Shown in pieces: positions 23,442 through 35,856 of a stretch of 64,000 bases of DNA. The notes beneath the pieces are model-generated. The model was not told the DNA's origin. It did no database searches and worked only from the letters and a program-made list of their open reading frames with translations. This stretch comes from Panaeolus papilionaceus (taxonomy: Eukaryota; Basidiomycota; Agaricomycetes; Agaricales): assembly GCA_015501605.1 (NCBI GenBank), contig JADNRZ010000003.1, forward strand, positions 1,736,001 through 1,800,000, read 5' to 3'. The first letter of the stretch is position 1, and every line of letters starts with the position of its first letter. The position numbers were made by a program, and so were the translations under genes.

Positions 23442-24443
23442 GGCTTTCGAGGGCCGTTTCATGTGACATCAAAAGAATATAGAGAGCCTTAATTTATTGC
23501 TTGTGTATCGTACCTATCTTTGTTTCTAAAGCGTTCATCACGAATTGGGTGGATCCCTCTGTGGTCGGTCACCCTAATTGGGACAAAGAAGTGGGGGCGG
23601 GTAGCCACTGGAGAATATTTCCGTGACCAATTGGTGGGGCCTCGATATTATGCTGACTCGATAAGGGCTCTTTTCCTTTTGTAGGCCGTTGAACACGACC
23701 CAAAGATGTGTCCGCTCCCGATGTCATTCCGAAGATAGAAGCACTTTCCGCATGTGGATGCGCGCCATTATTTGTTTTCAAAGCCATTGCCAACGGAAAA
23801 CAGTGGCGCATCAATTCAAGGGTGCTTTGACCTGTGCCTTTGACTGACATCCTGCATCTGCTGTTTGTACTATTTATCACAGTTTCTTAAGGCTATGCAA
23901 GCCTTTGACAGACACTCGGGAGTATAAGCATGAACCACGAGTCCCAGTCAACGCAGACAGCGCCTTCGGCGTTCGCGGTGATCATTATGTCACTGTGGCA
24001 GTCACGACTCACGAATTCAACATGTTCGACTATCCGAAATCCTCCAGAACCAACACTCCTCCGGCTATGAATCAACCTATGGCATATTTTTTCCGATAAA
24101 AGATGGTCTTGCTTCTGGATTATTGGAATACCTCGCTCGCGATAATTTACCGATCACGAGGGTTGCATGAGGTTTCAATCTTTGAAAAGGTATTTTCTTC
24201 GCACAGGAGACTTCTCTTTGTTATTTGGGCAGACCAGATGTTGAAAATCTATGAATCTGTTGCTCAGCTGCCTTTTTTTCAGTCATAGGACCTGATCTTC
24301 GCCACGAGTCAAGACATATTTACGACAACATGGGTCCCCTTTCGCTCACGACCACATGTGCAAGGAAGCTGTTCAACACTTCTCTACCACTCCGAGCAAT
24401 ATAAATCTAAACTCTATGCTTTAGATGAATCCTTAATTCCAAA
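23442..24443. other. Intergenic, no gene seen
   Basis: About 1 kb between the sirtuin stop and the carboxypeptidase start. The longest frames (103 codons on minus at 23880-23569; 64 codons on plus at 23905) lack any recognisable domain or matching splice partners. The last 80 bases contain a TATA-like AATATAAAT near 24400 that could serve the carboxypeptidase gene. Confidence 0.5.
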
Positions 24444-26597
24444 ATGCGCCTTTCCTTTTTGCTTGCGACAGGACTACTTCCACTCTCCGCTCTAGCAGGA
24501 GAAATACCAGTTGTTGAAGGGGTATTAGGAGGTGTTCCCATTGCCTCCAGAGCCAGGAGCACATTCAAGGGCGCACCTTTCAAGACTACGGCCTCTACCC
24601 CAGGTAAATTGCGCATCAAGGAGAATATAGGCATATGTGGTTTGTTTGTCCATCACTCGCGCCGATGCTTTGCGTTCTGATCGAGGTTGCTTTTATCCAG
24701 AAACAACGCGAGGAGTGTACCAAGCAGCTGGTTATGGCGACATCAGTGAAACAAAGAGTATTTGGTGGGTATTTTCTTTTGGACGAAATCATTGTGTTTC
24801 GTTGACACACCCTCATTTCAGGTTCTGGTTCTTTGCCGCTCGCAAGAATCCCGATACAGCGCCCGTGGCCATCTGGTTTAATGGAGGGGTAAGCTTTGTC
24901 ATAGGTACCTTCACAGTGTTTGAAAACGCTTACATTTCTACTAGCCCGGAAGCTCCAGCATGAACGGCCTTTTCCAAGAGCACGGCCCATGTCGTATCAA
25001 TAACGAGACAACCACTGTCTCTCATAACCCCTATTCCTGGAATAACGACGTCAACATGATCTACATTGACCAGCCTGCTGGTGTAGGGTTCTCTCATGGG
25101 GATCTTAACATCGGGTCTTCCGAGGATGCTGCTGTGGACGTTTGGAAGTTTTTACAGATTTTTTTCCAAGATTCTAGGTTTGCAAAGTACCAGCCTCGTA
25201 ACCTGGCCATCTGGACGGAATCGTAAGTTCGTCGTGATTTAATGCTGGGATGCCTAATAATAGAATTATATCTTCTTAGTTATGGAGGGCATTATGGACC
25301 TATATTCGCAAAGTAGGGCCTCCACGGTTGATCACCGTTCGCTCGTGTACTTAAACCCGATTTGACAGTTACATCTTAAAGCAGAACGCAGCCATAGCAG
25401 CAAAAACCGCGACAGGTGTAACTTTGAATCTTAACGTCCTCGGCATTGGGAATGGAATAACGGTTAGGGAGATTTTATATTGAGCTATCCCCTTTGTTTT
25501 CTGACTCCAGCCCTATTTCAGGATCCCCTGGTGCAGTATCAGTACTATTTGGCATATGCGGCCTACAACCCATATCAGGCATCGGGCTTGGTCTCTTCGA
25601 GCATCATCTCTCAGGCCAACTCCCAGTACAACAGTTGCAAGGACAAAATCGCCGCCTGCTACAACGGAGGGAGCAATGCTATATGCTCTGACGCTCAACA
25701 GTTTTGCAACAAAAACGTATTGACACCCTTATCTGGAAATTATGATGTCTGTCCTACATCATGTTGGCCGACGCCTTGCGTACTTTGCTGACTCCATCGA
25801 CTGACTGTAGCCTTATTATGTCGCTTCGAAGCTCCCTAATCCGTACCCAGCCAATATCACTAACTACTTATCTTCGATTCGCTCCGCAATTGGGGCAGAG
25901 ACGGTATGGCAGGGGTCAAACCCGGATGTATATGCCAGGTTCGCGGAGACAGGTATGCATTTTGACTCTGCCTGTCATCAAAGTACTTGGTTAACGGCGC
26001 GAGTAGGTGATTGGATGCGTAATGCTCGACCGGCGCTTGAGGCCGTTATCAAGGCGGGAGTAAGTAACAACGCCACCAAGCACGTTCCCCGAGTGCGAAC
26101 GTTTACCTCATATTAGGTTCGAACTCTCCTCTACAACGGCGATGCGGTAGGTCATCCGGTTGATTCGCTTTGAGGAAATTTTAACATTGGTATCGGGCAG
26201 GACTTCACGAGTAACTTCTGGGGGTTCGAATACATGGTAACTATATATCCCTTCAATATGCGCATGTCCACTCAAGTCCTCACTTCCCTTTGATAGATTT
26301 TGGCCCTCGAAACGCAATATACTGCAGCCTATAAGGAGGAGAACTGGAAGCCATATACGGTTGCTGGGCAGGTGTCAGGAAATTATAAAACTACGGGGAA
26401 GCTATCCTATGTCCGGTTTGGCGGCGCTGGTCTCGCAGTCCCTGCCTATCGAGTGGGTCAATCATTCAATCCACGTTAAATGTATCACGCTCAATTCCTA
26501 TACATATTTAATGCAGTCCGGCAACTTGGACTACGGTCAGGCCGCGGCCCAGATGTTCACGCAAACCATGCAAGATCAATCCATTTCAGCTGCCTGA
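24444..26597 (+). CDS. Secreted serine carboxypeptidase-like protein (S10), catalytic His replaced
   Basis: Family S10 (carboxypeptidase Y-like), an alpha/beta hydrolase that removes C-terminal residues in vacuole or outside the cell. Product is about 500 residues in about 11 exons. The signal peptide MRLSFLLATGLLPLSALAG is clear. The substrate-binding segment FNGGPGSSSMNG is rebuilt across the intron near 24890-24944, and the nucleophile lies in WTESYGGHYGP, split by an intron at 25223. The acid is in LYNGDADFTSN, split at about 26145. Between them lie IYIDQPAGVGFSHG, YILKQNAAIAAK and a Cys-rich insertion. At the third triad position the family reads G-A-G-H-x-V-P, but here codons 26426-26443 read GAGLAVP, with CTC (26432-26434) where CAC or CAT is expected. 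The reading frame and splice sites around it are intact, so it may be an inactive paralogue. The last exon is 26517-26597. Confidence 0.88.
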
Positions 26598-26932
26598 TTG
26601 ATCATGCACTGATCTGTGCTCTTACTTAAACAAATGGATCTCACTGTGAGTGTGTGTCCAGCTCTCAGTAAAATTTCTGAACCTAGAGCAAGAAACCATT
26701 AGACGTAACAATGCAATCCTCCCTTGTTCAGAATGTAGTATACGAACGAAACTCGATTTCCTGTGGCGAGTCGGGGTTTGCAAATGGGCCTCAACGTGAA
26801 TCAGTTGAAGGTGATAATCAATTTAAAACGCATAACCATAATGTACGGATCGTGTTAGGTCAAAGAAAAGATGCAGGGACATCATGGGTATAACAGAGCC
26901 GAGATTGGGTATAGTATTCGTCCTCGAATGCT
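26598..26932. other. Intergenic between convergent genes
   Basis: About 335 bases, probably 3' ends of both flanking genes. A 60-codon frame at 26711-26893 has no support. Confidence 0.5.
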
Positions 26933-27410
26933 TTAGCTGATCTGTCCGAATCCAGATGTCGGCGTCTCGGAATAGTTTGGCGGTAGTGTGTCTCGTCTCT
27001 CAGGAGTGGATGCGGAAGGTGTAGGGGGGTATATAGGTGCTGTAGGTGTGGGGCGGACTAACTGTTGTTGTCTTGTTGGCCCCGCTGCGATGTGTGCTTG
27101 TGCTGGAGGTCCCACATCAAGTACGACCGCTCCCGGGGCGTCATACAAAGGAAGGCTTTCAACGTCCCGATTAGCGCGTGGACGGAACATGTTGATACTG
27201 ACATCTCGTTTATCAGCAACAGTGGGATGATCTAAGCATATCAAGAGGGAACACGAATTTAGCATCGCGCGTCTGAAGACTATGCAAACATTGATTTGAT
27301 GGTGATGTACCTTTCTGCCACCAGTGAAAGCGGTATGCTATTAGGAAACCTATCGCAATGACGACGACGCCTGCTAGTGCCGAGAGTCCCAGAAACGATT
27401 CCCTCGACAT
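26933..27410 (-). CDS. Small single-pass membrane protein
   Basis: Two exons: 27410 to about 27312 encodes MSRESFLGLSALAGVVVIAI and one hydrophobic helix of about 20 residues followed by the basic FHWWQKG, with a donor GTACAT. After an intron of about 78 bp ending in TTAG, exon 2 resumes DHPTVADKRDVSINMFRPRA and runs to a stop at 26933. The tail is Pro/Thr-rich (PTPTAPIYPPTPSASTPE) and holds a PPNY-type Pro-Pro-x-Tyr motif that could bind WW-domain proteins, such as a Rsp5-type ligase adaptor. Product is about 140 residues. Topology is inferred as N-out or N-in single pass with a cytosolic tail; no family name is certain. Confidence 0.6.
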
Positions 27411-28788
27411 GATGTTACATGGATGCTTCGATTACAGGGAAATGTGTATAATGAATTGAAGGCATATTTTTAGCTGCATGTTTTATGCGAGTCCGTGTAT
27501 AAGCTTCTAGGCAGTGCTTAGCATTTAGAGGGGAGTACGTGACCAATGAGGAAGGCTTGGTGCTCGTGTAACCTGCCCCCAAGCAGAAACATATGGACGA
27601 CCTCTCTTGGTTTTCACCTCATCGATCGTCTTTGGGGAGCTACACAGCTTTTATAGCTACTTTTGTGGAGAGCTGATCATAATGCAATTGGGTTAGGAGT
27701 AGGCACTGCATGTAGCCTGTTAGCAGGGTGGCCGAGGTTATTAGCAGACCCCGCAGTACCCAGGCTAAGGTCACACTGCAAATTTGATCGTAAAATGGAT
27801 AATGAAATTCCCTTGAGGCTATGTTGAACTTTGTTAATTGGATGCTCGTTAAATAAAGAACGCTATGGTCAGTGCAGAAAATATGGCAGGACTTGTGGCA
27901 TGAATACAGGCCGGCTGGTACCTCATACTCGAGTACATGGATCATGGCACCAAAAAAGAGCAGTTGAGTAAAAGAGGTGGACATAGCCTCACATCCTGCG
28001 ATCGAGTCAAAGTCAACGACACTCAATGTCAGCGCGAGTTCATAGACTCCACGACATCCAGCTGAGATCTATACGAATGATGTTGCATGCATCTATGTAT
28101 CAGAGAAGAATGTGCCAATTGACTCACCTTTGGCCATGGTCTCTGGGTACTTTTCGTGTATTGACTGTCAATACGCTGTCTCCGTGTAGGTCAGAGGATC
28201 AAAATGCGATGACAACAGACCATCTGACCATAATTGTGTCGATTACACGAATAAATTTATATATTCTCGGTTGCTGTTCTTGAACGCGCCGACACACTTT
28301 AGCGCACGTTCGGCATTTTGATTGGCTCGATTGGCATTCGAGCTAAATTTAGCACTCTGATGGGCAGCAATGATTTGCTTATAAATATGGATGGTACTTC
28401 AAATGCAATGCACGTTTGTAGGACTTCATTTAATGCGGAATCGGCAATCCAGGGCAGGGAAAAGTGTTCGGAGAATTGTTTCCGTTGCTTTGAGGCTGCG
28501 ACTGCATACATCTGAAGGGTCTTTCTTCATGACTCGGATCCACTGAGTCCGGCGATTTACTCGTGCACAGTGTCTGCGCGGTTTCAATAGAATACACCCA
28601 CGATCTTGACACATCGAACCAAAGCATCGAATACAAGTCTCTGGCCAGTACAAAACCGCCATGGTACAGGGTCTCTGTGTCCATCCATCCTACTCTCACC
28701 ACCCCCAAGTTGTACTCCATCCCACAGAAGCCCTTGCACTGCCGTGTACAGTGTTAATACCTACATCCAGGTAGTTGCGGAGCGCGAT
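27411..28788. other. Gene-poor stretch
   Basis: About 1.4 kb. A 128-codon minus frame at 28026-27640 has hydrophobic patches but no start context, splice partners or domain I could match. Nothing else is supported. Confidence 0.45.
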
Positions 28789-30382
28789 GTCAAATTCCAA
28801 TTGCACGGCTTTGATAGAAGGCACCGGGAATCAGCAGCAGCTGTGAGTAAACCATTCAAGCTGGTCAAGGCCTGACGCAAACATCCAACTTGTGCGGTCT
28901 TATTGGCGCTGCCCTTTTCGTCCTCTAGAGCTGGGAGCTTGGTGAGTCGCATCATGACATAGAGACAGGGCCTTCAACATACGCCTATGGAGCACTATAT
29001 TGATTACTATTTTTATTTCCTGCAGGTCATTGCGTCGTACTTGAACTGGGGATTTTTCGGGGCCCTTGCTCTTCAAGTATGTGAGTACTATCTTTATCTT
29101 GCTTCGAAATGCACATGGAGTTCTAACATACGACTCGAATACTAGATAACTATTACTCCAGTTTTCGTAATGACGTGCGACACATCAAGGTTCTGGTGTA
29201 CACTATTTTTCTCGTGGAACTCGTCCAGACTGTGATTGTCTCCCAAAACGTGTATGCGGCGCTCGCTGTCGACGACTCCGCTCTACTTGTTGGATCGATA
29301 AATAGGACAAGACTTTACTGGCTAAGTATACCGTTAATCGGGGGAATAGGTAACTATTTCAGTATCTGCATGTCGTCGTCTCCTCAGCTAAATGGTATCT
29401 AGTTGGCGGAGTAGGCCAACTCTACTTTGCAGTCCGCATGTGGAGGATGTCCAAGGGCGGGTCTAAGGTCGCACCGATTATAATCAGCGTTGTAAGCCCT
29501 ATTCCAGGTATTTAGCTTATTGGTGTCTCATTGCTTCTTCACGTAGCTTGCGATTGCCTCGACGGTGTCATCCGTAGTCGCAGCTTTTTTCTTCTCAAAA
29601 AGAAAAGTATTGCAAACACTACCTGCCTGTTCGGGTGTCAAAGACAATGGAGCCGAGGGTAACATAATGTTCCCATTTCTCGTGAGTCTCTCTATCATTA
29701 AAATTTGTGGTTTTATTTCTAACACTTAAATACCAGGCCTGGAATGGCATCGGGGCCATTTGCGATATCGTGATTTCATTGACAATGCCATATTATGTCG
29801 GTCTTTTTTGCATATCCTCCAATTAATTGAAGGTAAACTGAGCAACGTTTTACACAGCTTATGCGAAGTGGTACAGACTATCACCCAACACATGTTATTG
29901 TGGTACGCTTGGTCGCAGTTATCATTGAAACCGGACTATTCACCTGTGCGTACCAAGTCATTTTTCATGTCCTCTATGTCGCATGGGGCTGACGTAGGCG
30001 ATATTGAGCAGCTATTATTGTGATCACACATCTGACCTTATTCGTCGCAAAAAATATATGGTTCATTGTACCGGGCGTCTCAATGTCCAAAGCGTATACC
30101 ATCACGATGTTGGTTCTTCTCAACCGACGCAAGGACGATCGCGAAAGAATGAATCAAGGCAGGAGATCTGGGTCCGTCAGCTCCGCGTCTGGAGGACCGG
30201 CGAGTCCTAGCTCTCTGAGACAAGTTGGCATGGGACAGGGCGGTGGTATTACTGTCGGCCCAACAGCATTACGGGTACGACTGCTGGACTACCCCGGGCC
30301 TGCGAGTACAATACCCCTATATCAGACCCTCGATGGTAGTAACGGAAACCTCAGATCTTCAGCAGGGAAGTCAGAAGCTTGA
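28789..30382 (+). CDS. DUF6534-family seven-helix membrane protein
   Basis: Agaricomycete-expanded integral membrane protein family with a GPCR-like layout and unknown function. The N-terminal exon is uncertain; ATG 28789 (MSNSNCTALIEG) with a donor near 28849 is the most likely start. Clear exons follow. TM1 reads IASYLNWGFFGALALQV (29030-29090), then NYYSSFRNDVRHIKVLVYTI, the family's Y-Y..F..D motif. Further helices are around 29340-29520 (QLYFAVRMWRMSK), and AWNGIGAICDIVISLTMPYY lies near 29735. The DUF6534 block MRSGTDYHPTHVIVVRLVAV IETGLFT follows (29860-29940). The last exon has AAIIVITHLTLFVAKNIW and SKAYTITMLVLLNRRK, followed by a Ser/Gly-rich tail to a stop at 30382. Flanking DNA is gene-poor. 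A (TATG)n microsatellite follows at 30509. Confidence 0.78.
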
Positions 30383-31729
30383 AAGGAGTCCAGCCTCAAA
30401 CGAGCGAGTTGTTACGTTTTCCCTACCTCAATATCTATGGATCTTTTCACGAGGAGATGGACAATGGCATTCCACGAAGCACTATATGTAAATTAAAGCA
30501 GAAAGAATATGTATGTATGTATGTATGTAATAACAGGAAGATACATTTGTAGTAGTAGGTTGCATCCTTCAGCAGCAACAAAATCAATGCAGGAGGCAAG
30601 ATGTCTGTAAGTACGAGTTTTGGACTAAGCGATGCTAAAGTGAGAATAAGATTTGCACCAAGGCCTCACTATTGCTGCCCATTCAGGAATTGACCCGAAA
30701 TGGTGACAAGGAACGAAAAAAAAAAGAAGATCAACACGCATAGGTTCAACGGTAGCTGGTTGTGACCCTTCAAATCACCTCGAATGATTTCGGGTTTTGA
30801 ATCGTCTACATTAGGAGCAAGCTCCCGAAGCCGTGAGCACACCAGCGCTAACTTCCCATGATCAGTAGTAGCTATGACCTCATAGAGCCCCTATCTGCGT
30901 GCTCACATGACCAAGAAGTGCAACTGTGCGCACAGATCCTTACAGCTCGTTGAAACAACTTCGACACCTCAGAGGCTCGCTTATCACAAAGGCTTTCGAA
31001 GTCAATTGGCATCAACCCTCATGAGTGTACGTTGTAATCAGACGAAGAATCTAAATTCCAGCCCGCCAACCTCGCTTGGCTCTCAATCCTCAAAACCACG
31101 GCCTGCAACAAAGATACTTACCAACGATGCTCGTGCTATATGCCAACCTTTTTAACACCATGATCCGAACATCACAAGTTCGAGCGTCGGTGTACGTACG
31201 AAATATACAGCCGAATGTATATCTCATGTATATCGAAAAAGTCCCCATATCGTCACCCACCCACTCACCCTTCGACTCCGTTTACGAATATACCTCCCGT
31301 TTGGGGGATTTGACGTGTCCATGGCGGTGTTCGAGGCAGCCAAAAGTAGGCTTAGGCTGCGCTCACCGGGTTCGAGCACGAGATCCAACCCAGGTTTGTG
31401 GTCTGATTCTCAGAAGTAACTTTAGAGATGGATGGCAAACCGTCGGCATGTCTTAACTGGTTTACCACACCCTTGAGTAATCACGATAAGTTCATTAGTC
31501 GCGTATATAATGTAGCTTTGCATTAAGAAGCTTCTGTTTCGAACCTCTTGGATTTACGAAGAAACAAAGGTCCTTGGAATGACGCTGCCGAGATACATAT
31601 GTGAGACACTTCGATGAATGGGCGAACTTTTTGGAAAGTAAGTATTAAATGAAAAGAGTCATGACGGACAAACGGAACCTGCTGAATTGTCACTCCGAAG
31701 GTGAACATCCAACTACCTCGTTTCGCGAT
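30383..31729. other. Intergenic, no gene seen
   Basis: About 1.3 kb between the DUF6534 gene and the 3' end of the first P450 gene. The largest open frame (126 codons, 31076-31456) shows no domain. An A-rich run lies at 30716-30725. Confidence 0.5.
30509..30530. repeat. (TATG)n microsatellite
   Basis: About five tandem copies of TATG just after the DUF6534 gene stop; no other feature is involved. Confidence 0.8.
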
Positions 31730-34257
31730 TAGCGACGGGTAAAGACTAATGATATTCTAATGGGTCTGTCGAAAAGAGTTAGCTATTGTCTTGCGACGCA
31801 GGGCACTGAGATATCACATACGCCAGGGAAATGCCACCTTTGGCGGTGAATATTCTAGCTTTTCTGTCGGCGAACGTCTCTTTGGAAAACTGAGGCTCTT
31901 CCTTAACACTGATCTTGTATCGAGAAACGAGCATCGTCAAGATTGCTATGCCTTCCGTTTCAGAGAACCTGGATGTAGGCAGATAAGAGTAGAGTGTTAG
32001 GCAAACGTAATAATACAATTCATGGTAGAACGATCGCACGCACTTCCGACCAATGCACGCACGGGGACCTACAGAGACTGTTATTACAACGGTAATTGGT
32101 CTCGAGAATGATATTAACATACCAGAACCAAAGGGAAGGAACGCATCTCTGGGCCAGTCAGGTTTCAGGAATCTCGAAGGTTGGAATTCTTCTGGATCCG
32201 ACCAATATCGTGCTAAAAACAACAGTTAGCATCAGTAAAGGTCCAAAATGTGATCATGTAGTGAGTGTACTGACGGTTGTAATGAAGACCTGGTATACTA
32301 ATTGCCACATAAGTCCCCTTGGGTACAACAACGTTTTTGATGTCTCCGTTAAGATTGCTAGTTGTTAGCACAGTATCTTCTGCCGCTTGCTTGGGGATGC
32401 CCGTAATCTGTTTTCATCTGCCATCAGCCTTACAGGTGCGCACAGAGGAAGGGAGCGCCACGCAACTGGTGGGAACATCCTTAAAGTTTCATTGAGCACC
32501 CTGGATGTGAAATTTAGTTGGGCTCAATGAATGAGTAGACCACTCAACAAATCTAAACTCACGCCATTGAGTACGTCAAAGAATTCATGTCTTCGTATGT
32601 CTTCATGGAGAGTGCAGTAACTGAGCGCAAATTACGATGAAGAGAGCTGAGCCGTACTCACTGGTTCACGACCGTCTCGTAGAACTGATTTTATGTGGTG
32701 ATATAGCTTCTCTTGCTCATCGGGGTATAATGCCAGGAGTCCAAATGTAAATGCGAGTGTATGTGCGGTGGTCTACAACGATATATTTGAATTTATCAGT
32801 GAACACAGCTTGAGCTACCAAAAACACACACCTCGTGTCCTGCAAGGAGGAATATGAATATATTGGCTGTTATCACTTCAGTATAGAAACTATGAGATAA
32901 GGACACAATTCCTTACCCATGACTTCGCTCTCGGTCAGCGTAAACCCATCCTCGGCCTCGGAATTGGCTTCTAGTAAACTGCTGAATAGGTCGTGTCTTT
33001 CAATTTTCTCGTCTTGAAGACGCTGTTCAATCATTTCGGCCATATATTTCTGTCGAGAGATTTGTAATTAAATAAGTTGATTGGCATGAAACAGGCTATA
33101 CCTTGAGCTCCTCTACTGACCGACCTGCGGCGCAAGTGCGCTTGGTGATACCCATGGCCCACTTAGGAAGAATCATAGGTATATAGAAATCTTTACTCTG
33201 AACATGGAGGGCGCCTTTGAATGTCATTGCATGGCCAGCCGGAATGGTATCGTCGTCCTCCCAAGAAACACGACGCCCAAAGCCTGAAAACACAATTAGG
33301 TCGTCGTTCAGGGAGCTGGCGTCTGACCTACCTGCAACACCGATCACGAAGAGAGCAATCTGTGAATAAAACAAGAGTGAGTGGCACAGGGCCATATCCG
33401 ACTATCACAGAGCTCACTGGCAGTGTTATATCGACGCAGTGATCCACGGTAATTGAACTTCTATCCTTCCAAACCTCGTTAAACAGGCTGTTTATGATGT
33501 TGATGGTTTCCTCCCAGACCAATTTATTATTGCGCTGGCCGTCGTATCAAAACATGGGACTGAACGAATGCAGAACAAACACGTACGTCCGAAAAGGCGG
33601 GCGCAGCAATTTTTCGAATTTTTTTCCATTCGTCACCTTCTGAAGCAATGATGTTATTACCATAAAATCTTACGGCGTCATAAAGCTGTATCGGCTTCGG
33701 AAAGCGGGCACGCGAGTAACTGACTTCCTGTGACTCTGTTAAAATGGATTCGCAGAGAGATGGGACTATCGAACCTTAATAGCAGCCGCATCGGCGAGGA
33801 AGACAATTGCCTCGGGTTCAGGAAGTACGCTCACCTGTATGAGTAGAATGATTAACATAATATACATTAGCAGTCGTATTACCCTTACTCACTAGAGTGC
33901 GTATATCCCATCCATCCACCGCAAACGCTGTATCATAAGGGACACATAGTATCAAGGCTCAACTTCGAGCTCATTCTTTGGTATACTCACCGGCATGTTT
34001 ATCCTCAAAAACAAAGTTGCTACCTGGAGTGAAGCCCGGAATCCGTCTTAAAAATGCGCCTGGTATAGTCCTTGGTGAAAAAAGTACTCGGACACCAGGG
34101 TGATTCCTGTGGAGAATGTCCTTCGATTTAACAGGGAGGAAACCAAAAAGAGAAATGATCCGTACTGGATGCTTTGAATGGCCTTCCAAAACCCTAATCC
34201 TTTCTGCAAAAGGTAAAGTAGGGCAACTGAAGGAAGTAACAATGTGATGAGAGACAT
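31730..34257 (-). CDS. Cytochrome P450 monooxygenase, copy 1
   Basis: Membrane-anchored, haem-thiolate monooxygenase of the fungal type that uses NADPH:P450 reductase. Product is roughly 530 residues in about 12 exons. The N-terminal anchor reads MSLITLLLPSVALLYLLQKG (start 34257; an in-frame Met at 34305 is possible). The oxygen-binding helix I reads FIFLLAGHETTAHTLAF across an intron whose donor is GTGTGT near 32832. The helix K E-x-x-R is in NETLRMFPPV. The PERF-like region is SDPEEFQPSRFLKPD. The haem Cys loop is FGSGPRACIGRK, split by an intron near 32070. The last coding exon is 31765-31730 after a 56 bp intron (31821-31766), giving the C-terminus ISLAPIRISLVFTRR. A shorter reading that ignores this intron would stop at 31779. 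Confidence 0.9.
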
Positions 34258-35856
34258 AATGGAAATGAAATGACAGAGGTGAATCACCACCAATGGTTGG
34301 ACCAACTTTCAAATGTGAGTGATGCTGTCTATATTTAAACTGTCAAGCGGTTGCACCTTTCCGAGTCAAGCTTGATAAGTAGGTATGCTGTGAGAACCGT
34401 TTCAACTGCTGTTGATATCCACAGCAAGACAAAATTGCAACGTGTGGAATTCATCAACAATGAGAATGATGGTAATCAGGGATTGACTATCCAGTGAAGC
34501 AACAGTGAACACAACTTTCGTGTTCCTCAAAGCTGAGAAAAAAGTTATCTGGATAGTTGAGACTTGTAAAGCTGTAATGGGCCATTTCGACCAACATCAT
34601 GTATCAATGACCTGACATCATATCGACTTGGATAATGATACAGGAAAATGAGCGAGATCGAGCTGATTATGACGGAGTGATGTTATTGGCAGATACGTCC
34701 TCAGGCTCGGGTTTGTTGCCGAGGCGGATAAATTGGACATTTCGAACAGCAGAAACACCATAATTCGCTGTTTGAGATTTGGTCAAAAGAAAGCGTAAGC
34801 GGGGCAACCGAAGGTGATGCGAATTGCAAGGACTGAGAGACTAGCAGAAGTTCAGACGGAGTGCGTGCGGGGGTGAAATCAACTTCAGGTGACTGCCATT
34901 CATGTTCATCAGATGGTTGTCACAACAGCCCTGATGTCGGAAAAATCATACATAATACTACCTAGGCGGCAGAGTCGTGGAGGTTCGAAGCGAGTTGAAA
35001 ACCGCATTTGGACTTCTGAGCTGGTTGTGTAGCCTAATCCAAGTCCTAACCCCCTAAGCTCGTTTGATCCCAAACCTTAAAAGGGCTCTATTCGATATGA
35101 GCGACCTCTAACGACGATGTTTGAAGTACTCGTACCTTCTTCCTACTACAACTTGAATATCACGACGTTCAAATTTGAGCCTACGTGTTGTGGCAGTGTG
35201 GATAGGCAGGGTCGCGTTGTATATAGTCATTACATGTACATACAGTCTCTCTACCCAATACCACCATGATCACATCGTAGCCGCCGTGCCTGCCCACTCG
35301 TGTCCTGACTCCAGTGTATGTGATAGCGGAATGACAGCCAAAGCCCAAAATAAATAACTATTCATGTCACAAACCGCAATTCTACCCCTCTGCTTGGATC
35401 AAGCAACCCGTTCATTGATGTTTGCTCGCGCTCCATTCAGTCCCGACACACCTCGGATGTTTGAGAAAAATCTATGTCATGAACTCATCAGCTAAATGAA
35501 TAAATACATCGGGAAGAAATACGGCGTACGTCGAAGAACCAAAGCAAATATCCGACGATTAACGTAACGAATCACATGTTTCCACGTAACGTAAGCGCTG
35601 AGCCGAGAGCGCCCATAGAGGCATGACGTACCCATAATTACTAGACCAACATAAGCTTCGAACAAGCGGAAGCCATCAATGACCAACTGATGAGCGAATA
35701 CTTATAGATGTGTATTTAGGTGAAGACTAGATTATATCAACTCAATATCTTTCTACTAATACCATAATATAAAGCATAAGGTAGATTAAAGTTGTCAAAC
35801 GGGGCACGTCAACGTGGCAGACTGGGAGAGTCAAGCCACACAATTTTAACCTTCGA
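34258..35856. other. Intergenic between tandem P450 genes
   Basis: About 1.6 kb upstream of P450 copy 1 and downstream of copy 2. It includes a TATA-like ATATTTAAA near 34330 that may serve copy 1. A 64-codon minus frame at 35686-35492 (VIDGFRLFEAYVGLVIMG) has a membrane-like segment but is not supported as a gene. Confidence 0.5.

Noticed and set aside
27640..28026. 128-codon minus frame with membrane-like patches
   Set aside because: Could be a relic of a membrane protein, but I could not align any block to DUF6533 or DUF6534 and saw no splice structure.
31340..31400. GGTTCGAGC sequence resembling a tRNA T-loop
   Set aside because: The flanking bases do not pair as a T-stem and no acceptor or D-arm is seen.
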